Notes under the pieces: model-generated
The model's input: the letters and a program-made list of their open reading frames with translations, nothing else
Database searches by the model: none
Told to the model about the DNA's origin: nothing
From: Aerosticca soli
GTDB taxonomy: Bacteria > Pseudomonadota > Gammaproteobacteria > Xanthomonadales > Rhodanobacteraceae
Length of the DNA stretch: 64,000 nt
Direction of reading: 5' to 3'
NCBI RefSeq assembly: GCF_003967035.1
Contig: NZ_AP018560.1
Coordinates: 2,713,501 to 2,777,500 of the forward strand
Position numbers and translations under genes: made by a program
In this document: positions 46,283 to 54,305 of the stretch, piece after piece
How the letters are laid out: each line of letters begins with the position of its first letter
Numbering within the stretch: the first letter of the stretch is position 1

Positions 46283-48721
46283 ATGCGCCGCCTGCGCCGC
46301 CTTTTACTCGTCCTCCTCGCCACTCTGGCCGGCGCCTTCGCCGGGCACGCGCAGGACACCGCCGCGCCACCCGACCTCGCCCAGGTGATGGCCGACCCGG
46401 ACTGGATCGGCCAGGCGGTGGAAGCGCCCTACTGGAGCGCCGATGGACACCAGCTGTACTACCGCCTGAAGCGCGAGGGCAGCGCGATCCGCGACCTCTA
46501 TCGCGTCGATCCCGCCCGCGGCGGCGGGGTGCGGCTGGATGCGGCGCAGCGCGCCCAGGCCGACGGGCCGCCGGTGTTCGACCGCGCGCACCGCCTCGCC
46601 GCCTTCGTGCGTCACGGCGACGTGGTGTTGCGCCGGCTGGCCGATGCCCGCAGCGTGGAGGTGACCCGCGGCGCCCAGGCCGCCGGCGCCTTGCGCTTTG
46701 CCGCCGACGGCTCGGCGCTGTATTACCGGCTGGGCATGGACTGGTACCGCTACGACCTCGCCGCCGGCGTGAGCGGGCCGGCCGCCGTGCTCAAGTTCGA
46801 GGACGATCCGGACGCCCCGCCGCGCGACGATCTGGCCCGCGACCAGCTGCGCCTTTTCGACACCCTGCGCCGGCAGCGTCACGAACGCGAGGCGCGCCGC
46901 GCCGAGGAGGACGCCGAGCGTGCCGTCGATCCCAGCCGGGCGCCGGCGCCGATCTATCTCGGCAAGGCGGTCAAGGTGGTCGGCAGCGAGCTTTCGCCGG
47001 ACGGCCGCTGGCTGGCCCTGGTCACCGAACCGAAGGACTATGCCGCCGGGCGCGCGCCGCTCGTCACCCAGTACGTCACGCCTTCGGGCTATGCCGAGAC
47101 GCGGGAGGCGCGGGTCTACGTCGGCCGCAACGATCCGGCGCCGCAATCGCTGCTGCTCGTCGACCTGCGCGAGCGCAAGCCTTATCCGGTGAGCGTGGAG
47201 ACGCTGCCCGGCATCGCGGAGGATCCGCTCGCCGAGCTGCGCGCCAAGGCCATCGCCGCCGCCCGCGCCGCCGGCGACGAGGCCCGCGCCAAGGCACTCG
47301 CCGCACCGGCCACGCGGCCGTTGCGCATCGTCTTCGATGCCGAGGATGGCGACGGCGCCGGCCTGCGCTGGAACGAGGACGGCAGCCGGCTCGCCGTGAT
47401 GCTGCGCGCGAACGACCACAAGGACCGCTGGATCGCCGAGGTGGATCTCGCCCGGCACGCGCTGGTGCCGCAGCACCGCCTGCACGACGCGGCCTGGATC
47501 GGCTGGGATTTCAACGATTTCGGCTGGCTCAAGGACGGCCGCACGCTGTGGTACCTGTCCGAGGAAAGCGGCTGGTCGCAGCTCTACGTCAAGCCGCTGG
47601 ACGGCGAGGCGAGGGCGCTGACCGCCGGCCGCTTCGAGGTGAGCCACCCCGCGCTGTCCGCGGACGGCCGCTGGTTCTATCTGCGCGCCAACCGGACCGC
47701 GCCCTACAGCTACGACCTCTACCGCGTACCGAGCGGCGGCGGCGAGCTGGCCCGGCTCACCACCTATCAGGGTCTGGATGATTTCGTGCTTGCGCCCGAT
47801 GGCACGCAAGTGGCCGTGCTGCACTCATCGCCCTACGTGCTGCCGCAGCTCGCCGTGGTGCCCGCCGCGGGCGGCGCGCCGCGTGAACTGACCCAGACGA
47901 TGAAGCCCGCCTTCACCGCGCAGGCGTGGATCGCGCCGACGATCGTGCAGGTGCCTTCCTCGCATGGCGCGGGCACGATCCACGCCAAGTACTACGGCCC
48001 GGCCACGGAAGGCTCGACCTCGAGGCCCGCGGTGATCTTCGTGCACGGCGCAGGCTACCTGCAGAACGTCACCCTCTCCTGGCCCACCTATTTCCGCGAG
48101 CAGATGTTCCACAACCTGCTGGTGCGGCAGGGCTACGTGGTGCTGGACATGGACTATCGCGCCTCGGCCGGCTACGGCCGCGCCTGGCGCACCGCCATCT
48201 ACCGGCAGATGGGCCACCCGGAACTGGAGGATCTCCTGGACGGCAAGGCCTGGCTGGTGCGGGAACACCACGTCGATCCGCAACGGGTGGGCATCTACGG
48301 CGGCAGCTATGGGGGTTTCATGACCGAGATGGCGCTGTTGCGCGCGCCGGGTGCCTTCGCCGCTGGCGCCGCGCTGCGGCCGGTCAGCGACTGGCGGCTG
48401 TACAACCACGAGTACACCTCGGCCATCCTCAACGATCCGCAGCTGGATCCGGAGGCCTACGCGACGAGTTCGCCGATCGAATACGCCGAGCGCCTGGCCG
48501 ACCCGCTGCTGATCGCCCACGGCCTCATCGACGACAACGTGCTGGCGGCCGATTCGGTGCGGCTCTACCAGCGTTTCGTCGAGCTGCACAAGAAAAACTT
48601 CTGGATCTCGCTCTACCCCTTGGAGCGCCACGGCTTCCAGCAGCCGGATGCCTGGTACGACGAATACCGGCGCATCGACGAGCTGTTCGATGCCTTTGTC
48701 AAACGTCGCGGCATGCCTTGA
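46283..48721 (+). CDS. Exported S9-family peptidase (dipeptidyl-peptidase IV-like)
   Basis: The 812-residue prolyl-oligopeptidase family protein has a signal peptide (LLLVLLATLAGAFAGHAQ), so it is periplasmic or secreted. An eight-bladed DPP IV-type beta-propeller occupies about residues 40-560 and an alpha/beta-hydrolase domain follows. The triad is S675 in YGGSYGGFM, Asp near residue 750 in HGLIDDNV and His near 782 in LERHGFQQ. It probably removes N-terminal dipeptides or acts as an acylaminoacyl peptidase. GGAG lies 6 bases before ATG 46283. Confidence 0.93.
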   Translation: MRRLRRLLLVLLATLAGAFAGHAQDTAAPPDLAQVMADPDWIGQAVEAPYWSADGHQLYYRLKREGSAIRDLYRVDPARGGGVRLDAAQRAQADGPPVFDRAHRLAAFVRHGDVVLRRLADARSVEVTRGAQAAGALRFAADGSALYYRLGMDWYRYDLAAGVSGPAAVLKFEDDPDAPPRDDLARDQLRLFDTLRRQRHEREARRAEEDAERAVDPSRAPAPIYLGKAVKVVGSELSPDGRWLALVTEPKDYAAGRAPLVTQYVTPSGYAETREARVYVGRNDPAPQSLLLVDLRERKPYPVSVETLPGIAEDPLAELRAKAIAAARAAGDEARAKALAAPATRPLRIVFDAEDGDGAGLRWNEDGSRLAVMLRANDHKDRWIAEVDLARHALVPQHRLHDAAWIGWDFNDFGWLKDGRTLWYLSEESGWSQLYVKPLDGEARALTAGRFEVSHPALSADGRWFYLRANRTAPYSYDLYRVPSGGGELARLTTYQGLDDFVLAPDGTQVAVLHSSPYVLPQLAVVPAAGGAPRELTQTMKPAFTAQAWIAPTIVQVPSSHGAGTIHAKYYGPATEGSTSRPAVIFVHGAGYLQNVTLSWPTYFREQMFHNLLVRQGYVVLDMDYRASAGYGRAWRTAIYRQMGHPELEDLLDGKAWLVREHHVDPQRVGIYGGSYGGFMTEMALLRAPGAFAAGAALRPVSDWRLYNHEYTSAILNDPQLDPEAYATSSPIEYAERLADPLLIAHGLIDDNVLAADSVRLYQRFVELHKKNFWISLYPLERHGFQQPDAWYDEYRRIDELFDAFVKRRGMP

Positions 48722-48733
48722 GCGGCCATCCAC

Positions 48734-49516
48734 TCAACGACCGGACGCGGCGCGTGCAAGCATGTACAGCGCCACCATGACGATCACCGCGGCGAAGACC
48801 ATCTGCAACGCGCCGCGGCGACGCCCTAGTCTCGTCGCCGCGGCGGCGCCCAGCCAGCCGCCGGCCACGCCGCCGGCGATGAAGGCGGCGGCGAGCGGCC
48901 AGTCGATCAAGCCGGACAAGGCGTAGTTGATCGCCGCGGTGAGGCCGAAGGCACCGACCGCGAACAGCGAGGTGCCGATCGCGTGCAGGATGTCCATGCC
49001 GCCCGCCAGCATCAGGCCGGGCACGATCAGAAAACCGCCGCCGATGCCGAAAAAGCCGGCCAGCATGCCGGCGACGAGGCCCGTGCCGAGCAGGCGCGGC
49101 CCGCTCCAGGGCAAGGGATAGCGGTCGACCCCGTCGCCACGGCGGCCGCGCAGCATGAATCCGGCCACCACCAGCATCAGCAGGGCGAACAAGGCGAGCA
49201 GGCGTCGACCGTCGACTGCCTTGCCCAGCGTCGAACCGAGCCAGGCGCCGCACACGCCGGCCAGCGCGAAGGTCGCCGCCGCGCGCCAGTACACGTGGCC
49301 GAGCCGCGCATGCGGCAACAGATTGGCAAACGCATTGAGCGACACCGCCAGCGCGCTGGTGCCGATCGCCCGGTGCGGATCGCGCACGCCGACCACGTAC
49401 AGCAGCAGCGGCACGGCGAGGATCGATCCGCCGCCGCCGACCAGCGCCAGCGCAAAGCCGACCACCACGCCACAACCACCCGCGCGCAGGGCGAGCCAGG
49501 CATTCATGAATGTCAC
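48734..49516 (-). CDS. TauE/SafE (TSUP) family sulfite/sulfonate exporter
   Basis: The 260-residue integral membrane protein contains two repeated halves with signature glycines (VVGFALALVGGGGSILAVPL and GMLAGFFGIGGGFLIVPGL). TSUP proteins move sulfite, sulfoacetate or other sulfur species; in bigR-type operons the TauE-like member is thought to export sulfite formed by persulfide oxidation. It is the last gene of the minus-strand sulfide operon and its start overlaps the end of the ArsR-type regulator by 4 bases. Confidence 0.9.
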   Translation of the reverse strand: MTFMNAWLALRAGGCGVVVGFALALVGGGGSILAVPLLLYVVGVRDPHRAIGTSALAVSLNAFANLLPHARLGHVYWRAAATFALAGVCGAWLGSTLGKAVDGRRLLALFALLMLVVAGFMLRGRRGDGVDRYPLPWSGPRLLGTGLVAGMLAGFFGIGGGFLIVPGLMLAGGMDILHAIGTSLFAVGAFGLTAAINYALSGLIDWPLAAAFIAGGVAGGWLGAAAATRLGRRRGALQMVFAAVIVMVALYMLARAASGR

Positions 49517-49842
49517 GGCTCGGCCTCCTCGGGCATCGTTGCGCAGAATTGCTCATAAAGGGTCTGCATCAAGGCCTGCACGCGCGGATCGCGGATGCGA
49601 TAGAGCACCGACTGCGCCGCGCGCCGGCCGCTGACCAGGCCCTCGCGCCGCAGCAAGGCCAGATGCTGGGACACCGTGCTCTGGCCCATCTGGAGGGCCT
49701 GGGCCAGCTCGCCGACCGCGCGCTCGCCCTGGGTCAGCTGGCACAGGACGAGCAGACGGCCGGGGTGCCCCAGCGCCTTGAGCACGGCGACGGCCTCGCC
49801 GGCCTGCGCCGCCATGCGCTCGGGGTCCAGCGGCGGCTTCAT
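49513..49842 (-). CDS. bigR: ArsR-family sulfide/persulfide-responsive repressor (BigR/SqrR-like)
   Basis: The 109-residue winged-helix regulator has the recognition helix in QMGQSTVSQHLALLRREG. Two cysteines, C34 in LVLCQL and C100 in LYEQFC, occupy the positions used by BigR/SqrR to form a disulfide or tetrasulfide link when per- or polysulfides accumulate, which releases DNA. Its location inside a persulfide-handling operon supports this. The predicted operator is at 52024-52039 in the operon promoter. The start overlaps the preceding gene by 4 bases. Confidence 0.88.
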   Translation of the reverse strand: MKPPLDPERMAAQAGEAVAVLKALGHPGRLLVLCQLTQGERAVGELAQALQMGQSTVSQHLALLRREGLVSGRRAAQSVLYRIRDPRVQALMQTLYEQFCATMPEEAEP

Positions 49843-50267
49843 CGCTGGCGTTCCGCCTCGGCCAAGCGCGGGGCCAGGGCACTTAAGTCATAGCCGGCGG
49901 CCTTCGCCTGCGCGAGCACCGCCTGCGCACCGAGCCGGCGGGCCATGCCCAAGGCCCACAGCGTGGTGCTGCGGGTGCCGGTGCGGCAGAACGCCAGCAC
50001 GGGCGCGGGCAACTCGTCGAGCAGCTTCATGAAGGCCTCCACCTCGGCATCCTGCACCTGGCCGGACACCACCGGCAGATGCCGATAGGCAAGCCCGGCC
50101 GCGGCGGCGGCCTGCGCCAATGCCGCGCTCGTCGGCTGATCGGGCTCCTCGCCGTCAGGTCGGTTGTTGATCACGCTGCGAAAGCCGCGCGCGGCGAGCA
50201 CGGGCAGGTCTTCCGGGCGCAGCTGGGGGGAAACGCTCAAGTTGTCGGTCAGCGGATGGATGTCCAT
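49839..50267 (-). CDS. TIGR01244-family sulfur transferase (DSP-like fold)
   Basis: The 142-residue protein has the phosphatase/rhodanese-like P-loop CRTGTRS at 94-100 and GFRSVINNRPDGEEPDQP, the signature of the TIGR01244 family, found as a domain of Blh proteins in bigR operons. It probably handles sulfane sulfur or acts as a thiosulfate sulfurtransferase; Cys94 would be the acceptor. Here it is a separate gene next to the MBL-fold hydrolase, 10 bases downstream of it. Confidence 0.85.
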   Translation of the reverse strand: MDIHPLTDNLSVSPQLRPEDLPVLAARGFRSVINNRPDGEEPDQPTSAALAQAAAAAGLAYRHLPVVSGQVQDAEVEAFMKLLDELPAPVLAFCRTGTRSTTLWALGMARRLGAQAVLAQAKAAGYDLSALAPRLAEAERQR

Positions 50268-50277
50268 TGGTCAGTCC

Positions 50278-51144
50278 TCACAAGACGTCCAGGGGAATTT
50301 TGAGATAGCTCACGCCATTGCTTTCCGGCGGCGGCTTGTGGCCGGCGCGCATGTTGATCTGCACCGAGGGCAGGATCAGCTCGGGCATGCTCAAGGTGGC
50401 GTCGCGCGCGCGGCGCATGGCGACGAACTCGGCCTCGCTCACGCCCTCGTGCACGTGCACGTTGTGCCTTCGCTCCTCGCCCACCGTGGTCTGGCAGGCG
50501 TAATGGTCGCGCCCCGGCGCCTTGTAGTCGTGGCACATGAAAAGCCGCGTGGCCTCGGGCAGCGTGAAGATGCGCTGGATCGAGCGGTACAGCGCCGCCG
50601 CATCGCCGCCGGGGAAGTCGCAACGGGCGGTGCCATAGTCGGGCATGAACAGGGTGTCGCCGACGAAGGCGGCGTCGCCGATCACGTGCGTCATGCAGGC
50701 CGGGGTATGACCGGGGGTGTGCATGGCGAAGGCCTCGATGTTTCCCACCCGATAGCGTTCGCCATCGCTGAACAGGTGATCGAACTGGCGGCCGTCACGG
50801 GCGAACTCCGGCCCGGCGTTGAAGAGCTCGCCGAACGTGCGCTGCACCGTGCGCACGTGCTCGCCGATGCCGATCCGGCCGCCGAGCTGCTCGCGCAGAT
50901 ACGGGGCGGCGGTCAGGTGATCGGCATGCACGTGGGTGTCGATCACCCACTCCACGGTCAGGCCATGCTCGCGCACCCAGGCAACGATGGCGTCGGCACT
51001 GGCGTGGCTGGTGCGCCCGGCAGCGGGGTCATAGTCGAGCACGCCGTCGATGATCGCGGCGCGGCCGGTCTGCGGATCGATGACGACATGGCTGAAGGTC
51101 GAGCTGCGGGCATGGAAGAACGATTGGACTTCGGGACGGGACAT
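50278..51144 (-). CDS. blh: MBL-fold hydrolase, probable persulfide dioxygenase (ETHE1/Blh-like)
   Basis: The 288-residue metallo-beta-lactamase-fold protein has the metal site HVHADH at 71-76, H146 in TPGHT and D163 in VGDTLF. Together with IDGVLDYDPAAGRTS this matches Blh/ETHE1-type enzymes, which oxidise glutathione persulfide to sulfite. GGAG lies 7 bases before ATG 51144, so the in-frame ATG at 51168 is rejected. It is in an operon with YeeE-type transporters, a sulfurtransferase, a BigR-like repressor and a TauE-like exporter. Confidence 0.88.
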   Translation of the reverse strand: MSRPEVQSFFHARSSTFSHVVIDPQTGRAAIIDGVLDYDPAAGRTSHASADAIVAWVREHGLTVEWVIDTHVHADHLTAAPYLREQLGGRIGIGEHVRTVQRTFGELFNAGPEFARDGRQFDHLFSDGERYRVGNIEAFAMHTPGHTPACMTHVIGDAAFVGDTLFMPDYGTARCDFPGGDAAALYRSIQRIFTLPEATRLFMCHDYKAPGRDHYACQTTVGEERRHNVHVHEGVSEAEFVAMRRARDATLSMPELILPSVQINMRAGHKPPPESNGVSYLKIPLDVL

Positions 51145-51181
51145 GGCAGATCTCCGCGGAATGATCAAAAGACGACGCCCA

Positions 51182-51595
51182 TCAACGACCGAGCAGACGG
51201 TCGGTCAGCCACCAGCCGGCCAGCATCGTCGCCAGCCAGACCCACAGCGCAGGGCCACCGACGACGAGCGCCGCCAGCGCGGGACCCGGGCAATAACCGG
51301 CGATGCCCCAGCCGATGCCGAACAGCGCCGCGCCCGCGAGCAGCTGCGCATCGATGCGGCGGGCGGCCGGCTGCCGGAAGGTCGCCTCGCACCAGGGGCG
51401 TTGGCGGCGCCAGGCCAGGCGATAGGTCAGCGCGGCCGTCGGCACCGCCGCGGCCATCAGGAAGGCCAGCTGCGGTTGCCAATGACCGGCGACATCCAGG
51501 AAACCGAGGACCACCGTCGGCCGGGTCATGCCGCCGATGCTCAAGCCCAACCCGAACAGCGCACCGGCGAGGAAGGCCATGGCCAGCTTCTTCAT
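51182..51595 (-). CDS. YeeE/YedE half-size transporter, DUF6691 type
   Basis: The 137-residue membrane protein has four predicted helices, with FLAGALFGLGLSIGGMTRP near the N-terminus and GIGWGIAGYCPGPALAALV near the C-terminus. The YCPGPA cysteine motif is shared with YeeE/TsuA thiosulfate transporters. With the neighbour at 51592-52023 it would make up one full-length two-part transporter. ATG 51595 overlaps the stop of that neighbour by 4 bases. Predicted cargo is thiosulfate or another sulfane-sulfur species. Confidence 0.87.
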   Translation of the reverse strand: MKKLAMAFLAGALFGLGLSIGGMTRPTVVLGFLDVAGHWQPQLAFLMAAAVPTAALTYRLAWRRQRPWCEATFRQPAARRIDAQLLAGAALFGIGWGIAGYCPGPALAALVVGGPALWVWLATMLAGWWLTDRLLGR

Positions 51596-52023
51596 GACGG
51601 CCACCCGGCGACGTGCCGTAGCACGGCCACGGTGGCCATGCCGCAGGCGATGAAGACCAGCGTGGCCGCGAGCGAACGCGGCGAAAGCCGGGCCAACCCG
51701 CAAACCCCGTGCCCGCTGGTGCACCCGTTGGCCAGCCGCGTACCGATGCCGACCAGGGCGCCGGCCAGGGCCATCCACGGCAGCCCCGCCAGTGGCGGAT
51801 CGATACCGGACGGCCCGCCGGCCAGCACGCGCAACCAGGGCCCGGCGACGAGCCCGAGCACGAAAGCCACGCGCCAGGCCCGATCGCCGGCCGCCGCGCT
51901 CAGCAGTCCGCCGGTGATGCCGCTGATGCCGGCGATGCGGCCCAGGCCCGCCATCAGCAAGCCGGCGGCGGCGCCGATCAGCACGCCGCCCAGCAGTGCG
52001 TCAACGATGTCGTAAGTATGCAT
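51592..52023 (-). CDS. YeeE/YedE half-size transporter (first gene of sulfide operon)
   Basis: The 143-residue membrane protein carries GLLMAGLGRIAGISGITGGL and the cysteine motif NGCTSGHGVCGLARLSPRS typical of YeeE/TsuA sulfur-species transporters. I start at ATG 52023 rather than 52053 because a promoter -10 overlaps the earlier ATG and an inverted-repeat operator fills the 16 bases before 52023. No Shine-Dalgarno site precedes either start. It is the first gene of the operon and partner of the downstream DUF6691 half. Confidence 0.85.
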   Translation of the reverse strand: MHTYDIVDALLGGVLIGAAAGLLMAGLGRIAGISGITGGLLSAAAGDRAWRVAFVLGLVAGPWLRVLAGGPSGIDPPLAGLPWMALAGALVGIGTRLANGCTSGHGVCGLARLSPRSLAATLVFIACGMATVAVLRHVAGWPS

Positions 52024-52039
52024 ATTTGAATATCCAAAT
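52024..52039. promoter_or_regulatory. Inverted-repeat operator of the sulfide operon (BigR-type candidate)
   Basis: ATTTG (52024-52028) and CAAAT (52035-52039) flank an AT-rich 6-base centre. The site lies just downstream of the -10 and directly before the first start codon, a standard repressor position. The BigR/SqrR-like protein of the operon is the obvious ligand. Confidence 0.6.
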
Positions 52040-52048
52040 GTTTGTTGG

Positions 52049-52079
52049 ATCATAGCGTATGACGCCCCGGTCCAGTCAA
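52049..52079 (-). promoter_or_regulatory. Promoter of the sulfide detoxification operon
   Basis: Read on the minus strand, TTGACT (52079-52074) and TATGAT (52054-52049) are separated by 19 bases. Both hexamers are close to consensus; the spacer is two bases longer than ideal. CCCCGG/CCGGGG arms (52065-52070 and 52080-52085) surround the -35. Confidence 0.6.
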
Positions 52080-52158
52080 CCGGGGTGGCACTGGCACCGG
52101 AAAAGAGCGCTCCACCGCGTTTTTCTGCGTCGCATCAAGCTTGCCGCCGCAAAAAAAT

Positions 52159-52178
52159 CAAGGCCAATATTTGCCTTG
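52159..52178. repeat. Inverted repeat upstream of the marR promoter
   Basis: CAAGGC (52159-52164) and GCCTTG (52173-52178) flank an AT-rich 8-base centre and touch the -35 of the marR promoter. It could be a second operator. Confidence 0.4.
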
Positions 52179-52203
52179 ACAATTATTGTCGCCGCCGTAG
52201 AAT
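52176..52203 (+). promoter_or_regulatory. Strong promoter of the marR-emr operon, nearly leaderless
   Basis: TTGACA (52176-52181), 16 bases, then TAGAAT (52198-52203, 5 of 6). Transcription would begin near 52210, only a few bases before the ATG at 52213, and no ribosome-binding site exists, so the mRNA is probably leaderless. Confidence 0.7.
52178..52190. promoter_or_regulatory. 13-bp palindrome over the marR -35 (probable MarR operator)
   Basis: GACAATTATTGTC is a perfect odd palindrome centred on 52184. It overlaps the -35 hexamer and the start of the spacer, the typical position of a MarR/EmrR auto-repression site. Confidence 0.65.
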
Positions 52204-52212
52204 GCGCGCCCC

Positions 52213-52671
52213 ATGACTACGGAAACTTCACACCAGCCGCCTACCCAGGAAAGCCTGGGTGTGTTGCTCGGGCTGGTGCGTGCCGAGCTGGTGCGCGCCC
52301 TGGAGGCTGAACTGGCCGCCCTTGGGCTGGACCTGCGCTTCACCCAGTTCCTGATCCTCAAGCGGCTGGGCGCCATGGGGCCGACCACCGCCTCGGAACT
52401 GGCCCGCGCGGTGGAACTCGACGGCGGCGCCATGACCCGCCAGCTCGACCAGCTGGAGGCCAAGGGCTACCTGCGCCGCACCCCGCACGCGCAGGACCGC
52501 CGCGCGCTGCGCATCGAACTCACCCCGGCCGGCGAAGCGCTGCGCCAGCAACTGGCCGGTTGCAACGAACGGGTGCTCGCCGCGGCGCAGCGCTCGCTCG
52601 ATGCGACCGAGCGCGCGCGGCTGTTCGACTACCTGCAGCGCGTCCTGCATGCGCTGCGCGACAAGCATTGA
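52213..52671 (+). CDS. MarR-family transcriptional regulator (EmrR-like)
   Basis: The 152-residue winged-helix dimeric repressor has the DNA-binding part FTQFLILKRLGAMGPTTASE, LDGGAMTRQLDQLEAKGYL with wing residues RTPHAQDRRALRIELT, as in MarR/EmrR proteins released by aromatic drugs or phenolics. It is the first gene of an operon encoding an outer-membrane factor, EmrA and EmrB. The ATG has no Shine-Dalgarno site and lies at the predicted transcription start. Confidence 0.92.
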   Translation: MTTETSHQPPTQESLGVLLGLVRAELVRALEAELAALGLDLRFTQFLILKRLGAMGPTTASELARAVELDGGAMTRQLDQLEAKGYLRRTPHAQDRRALRIELTPAGEALRQQLAGCNERVLAAAQRSLDATERARLFDYLQRVLHALRDKH

Positions 52672-52693
52672 ACCCTTTCATCCCAAGGCTCTG

Positions 52694-54169
52694 ATGGCCA
52701 TGCGTCTGCAACGTTTCGCGGTGGCGACCGCTTCGACCCTGATGCTGGCGGCATGCGTCGGCACCGGCGGCCTGCATCCCACGGGCAAAGCGCTCGATCC
52801 GGCCTCGCTCGAGGCCAAGCGCAGTCTGGCCGGACTCACGCCCGCCGCCTGGCCGACCACCGACTGGTGGACCGGCCTGGCCGATCCCCAGCTCGATGCA
52901 CTGATCGCCGAAGCCCTGGCCGACAACCCCGACCTGGCGGTCGCCGATGCCCGCGCCCGCCAGGCCGAGGCGCAGGCCGCCTCGGCCGATGCCGACCGCG
53001 GCCCCGAGGTGGACGCCGGCGGCAGCGTCAGCGGTGCGCGCATCCCCACCACGGTGCTGCCCGCCGAGGCCGGCGGCGGCCATTTCAAGGCTTCCAAATA
53101 CGCCTATGCGCGATTCAGCTGGGGGCTGGACCTGTGGGGCGGCCAGCGCGCGGCGTGGGAAGCGGCGCTGGGCCGTGCCCGTGCCGCCGAGATCGAGGCA
53201 CGCGCCGCGCGTATCGAGACTTCCGCCAATGTCGCCCGCGCCTACGTGCAACTGGGCTATGCCTTCGCCCAGCACGACGTCGCCCAAGCCGAGCTCGACC
53301 GCGCCCGGCAGGCCCGCCAGCTGACCGAGCAGCGCGTCCGCGCCGGGCTGGACAACCAGATGCAGCTCAAGCAGGCCGACAGCGAGGTCGCCGCCGCCGA
53401 GCAGCAGCTCGCGCTGGCCGAGCGCACCATCGACGCGGCGCGTTCGGCGCTGTCGGTGTTGCTCGGCAAGGGCCCCGACCGCGGCCTGGACCTGGCCCGG
53501 CCGCGGCCCCTGCAACCGGCCGCGCTGGCGGTGCCTACGGATCTTCCGGTCGGTCTGATCGGCCACCGCCCCGATCTGGTCGCCGCCCGCTGGCGGGTGG
53601 AGGCGGCGGCGCGCGACATCGACTGGGCCAAGGCGCAATTCATGCCCGACGTCAGCCTGAGCGCCCTCGCCGGACTGGTGTCGATGGGCGGCACCAACCT
53701 GCTGCAGATGCCGGCGCGCTTCTACGAGGCCGGCCCGGCGATCAGCCTGCCGATCTTCGACAGCGGCCGCCGTCGCGCCGATCTGGCCAGCATGGATGCG
53801 CAGTACGACCTGGCCGTGGCGCAGTACAACCAGACCCTGGTTGGCGCGCTCAACCAGGTCGCCGACGACGTCGATGCGCTGCAGTCGCTGAGCAAGCAGA
53901 TCGCCGCGCAGCAGCGCGCGCTGGATGCCGCCCGGCAGGCCTGGACGCTGGCCGAGCAGCGCTATCGCGCCGGCGTCGGCAGCTATCTCGAGGCGCTGGT
54001 GGTGCGCCAGCAGCTCCTGGTCGCCGAGCAGCGCATGGCTGCGCTCGAGGCGCAGCAGCTCGACCAGTCGGTGTTGCTGGTGCAGGCGCTGGGTGGCGGC
54101 TACCAGCCGCAATCACCGGCGCCGGGCACGCCGAACGCCGAGTCGGTCTCCTCCGTGGCGCAGCCGTGA
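52694..54169 (+). CDS. Outer-membrane efflux lipoprotein (NodT/TolC-like OMF)
   Basis: The 491-residue outer-membrane channel subunit begins with a lipoprotein signal ending in LMLAAC. Two OEP repeats form the coiled-coil barrel (ALADNPDLAVADARARQAEA and LAEQRYRAGVGSYLEALVVR), together with DWWTGLADPQLDALIAEAL and YFRYSWGLDLWG-like text (ARFSWGLDLWGG). It gives the Emr system its own outer-membrane exit, unlike E. coli EmrAB, which uses TolC. AAGG lies before ATG 52694; ATG 52700 is an alternative. It follows marR by 22 bases. Confidence 0.93.
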   Translation: MAMRLQRFAVATASTLMLAACVGTGGLHPTGKALDPASLEAKRSLAGLTPAAWPTTDWWTGLADPQLDALIAEALADNPDLAVADARARQAEAQAASADADRGPEVDAGGSVSGARIPTTVLPAEAGGGHFKASKYAYARFSWGLDLWGGQRAAWEAALGRARAAEIEARAARIETSANVARAYVQLGYAFAQHDVAQAELDRARQARQLTEQRVRAGLDNQMQLKQADSEVAAAEQQLALAERTIDAARSALSVLLGKGPDRGLDLARPRPLQPAALAVPTDLPVGLIGHRPDLVAARWRVEAAARDIDWAKAQFMPDVSLSALAGLVSMGGTNLLQMPARFYEAGPAISLPIFDSGRRRADLASMDAQYDLAVAQYNQTLVGALNQVADDVDALQSLSKQIAAQQRALDAARQAWTLAEQRYRAGVGSYLEALVVRQQLLVAEQRMAALEAQQLDQSVLLVQALGGGYQPQSPAPGTPNAESVSSVAQP

Positions 54170-54305
54170 AATGCATTCCCTGAAGGTTTTTGAAGCGGAA
54201 AACCCGGCGTCTCCGCAAAACCGGCCGCGCAGGCCGCGTACGGCAAGCCCGTGCGGAAACGTCGCTGTCCAACATTTTTCATAAAAGTCCCAAGGCATCC
54301 GTCCC

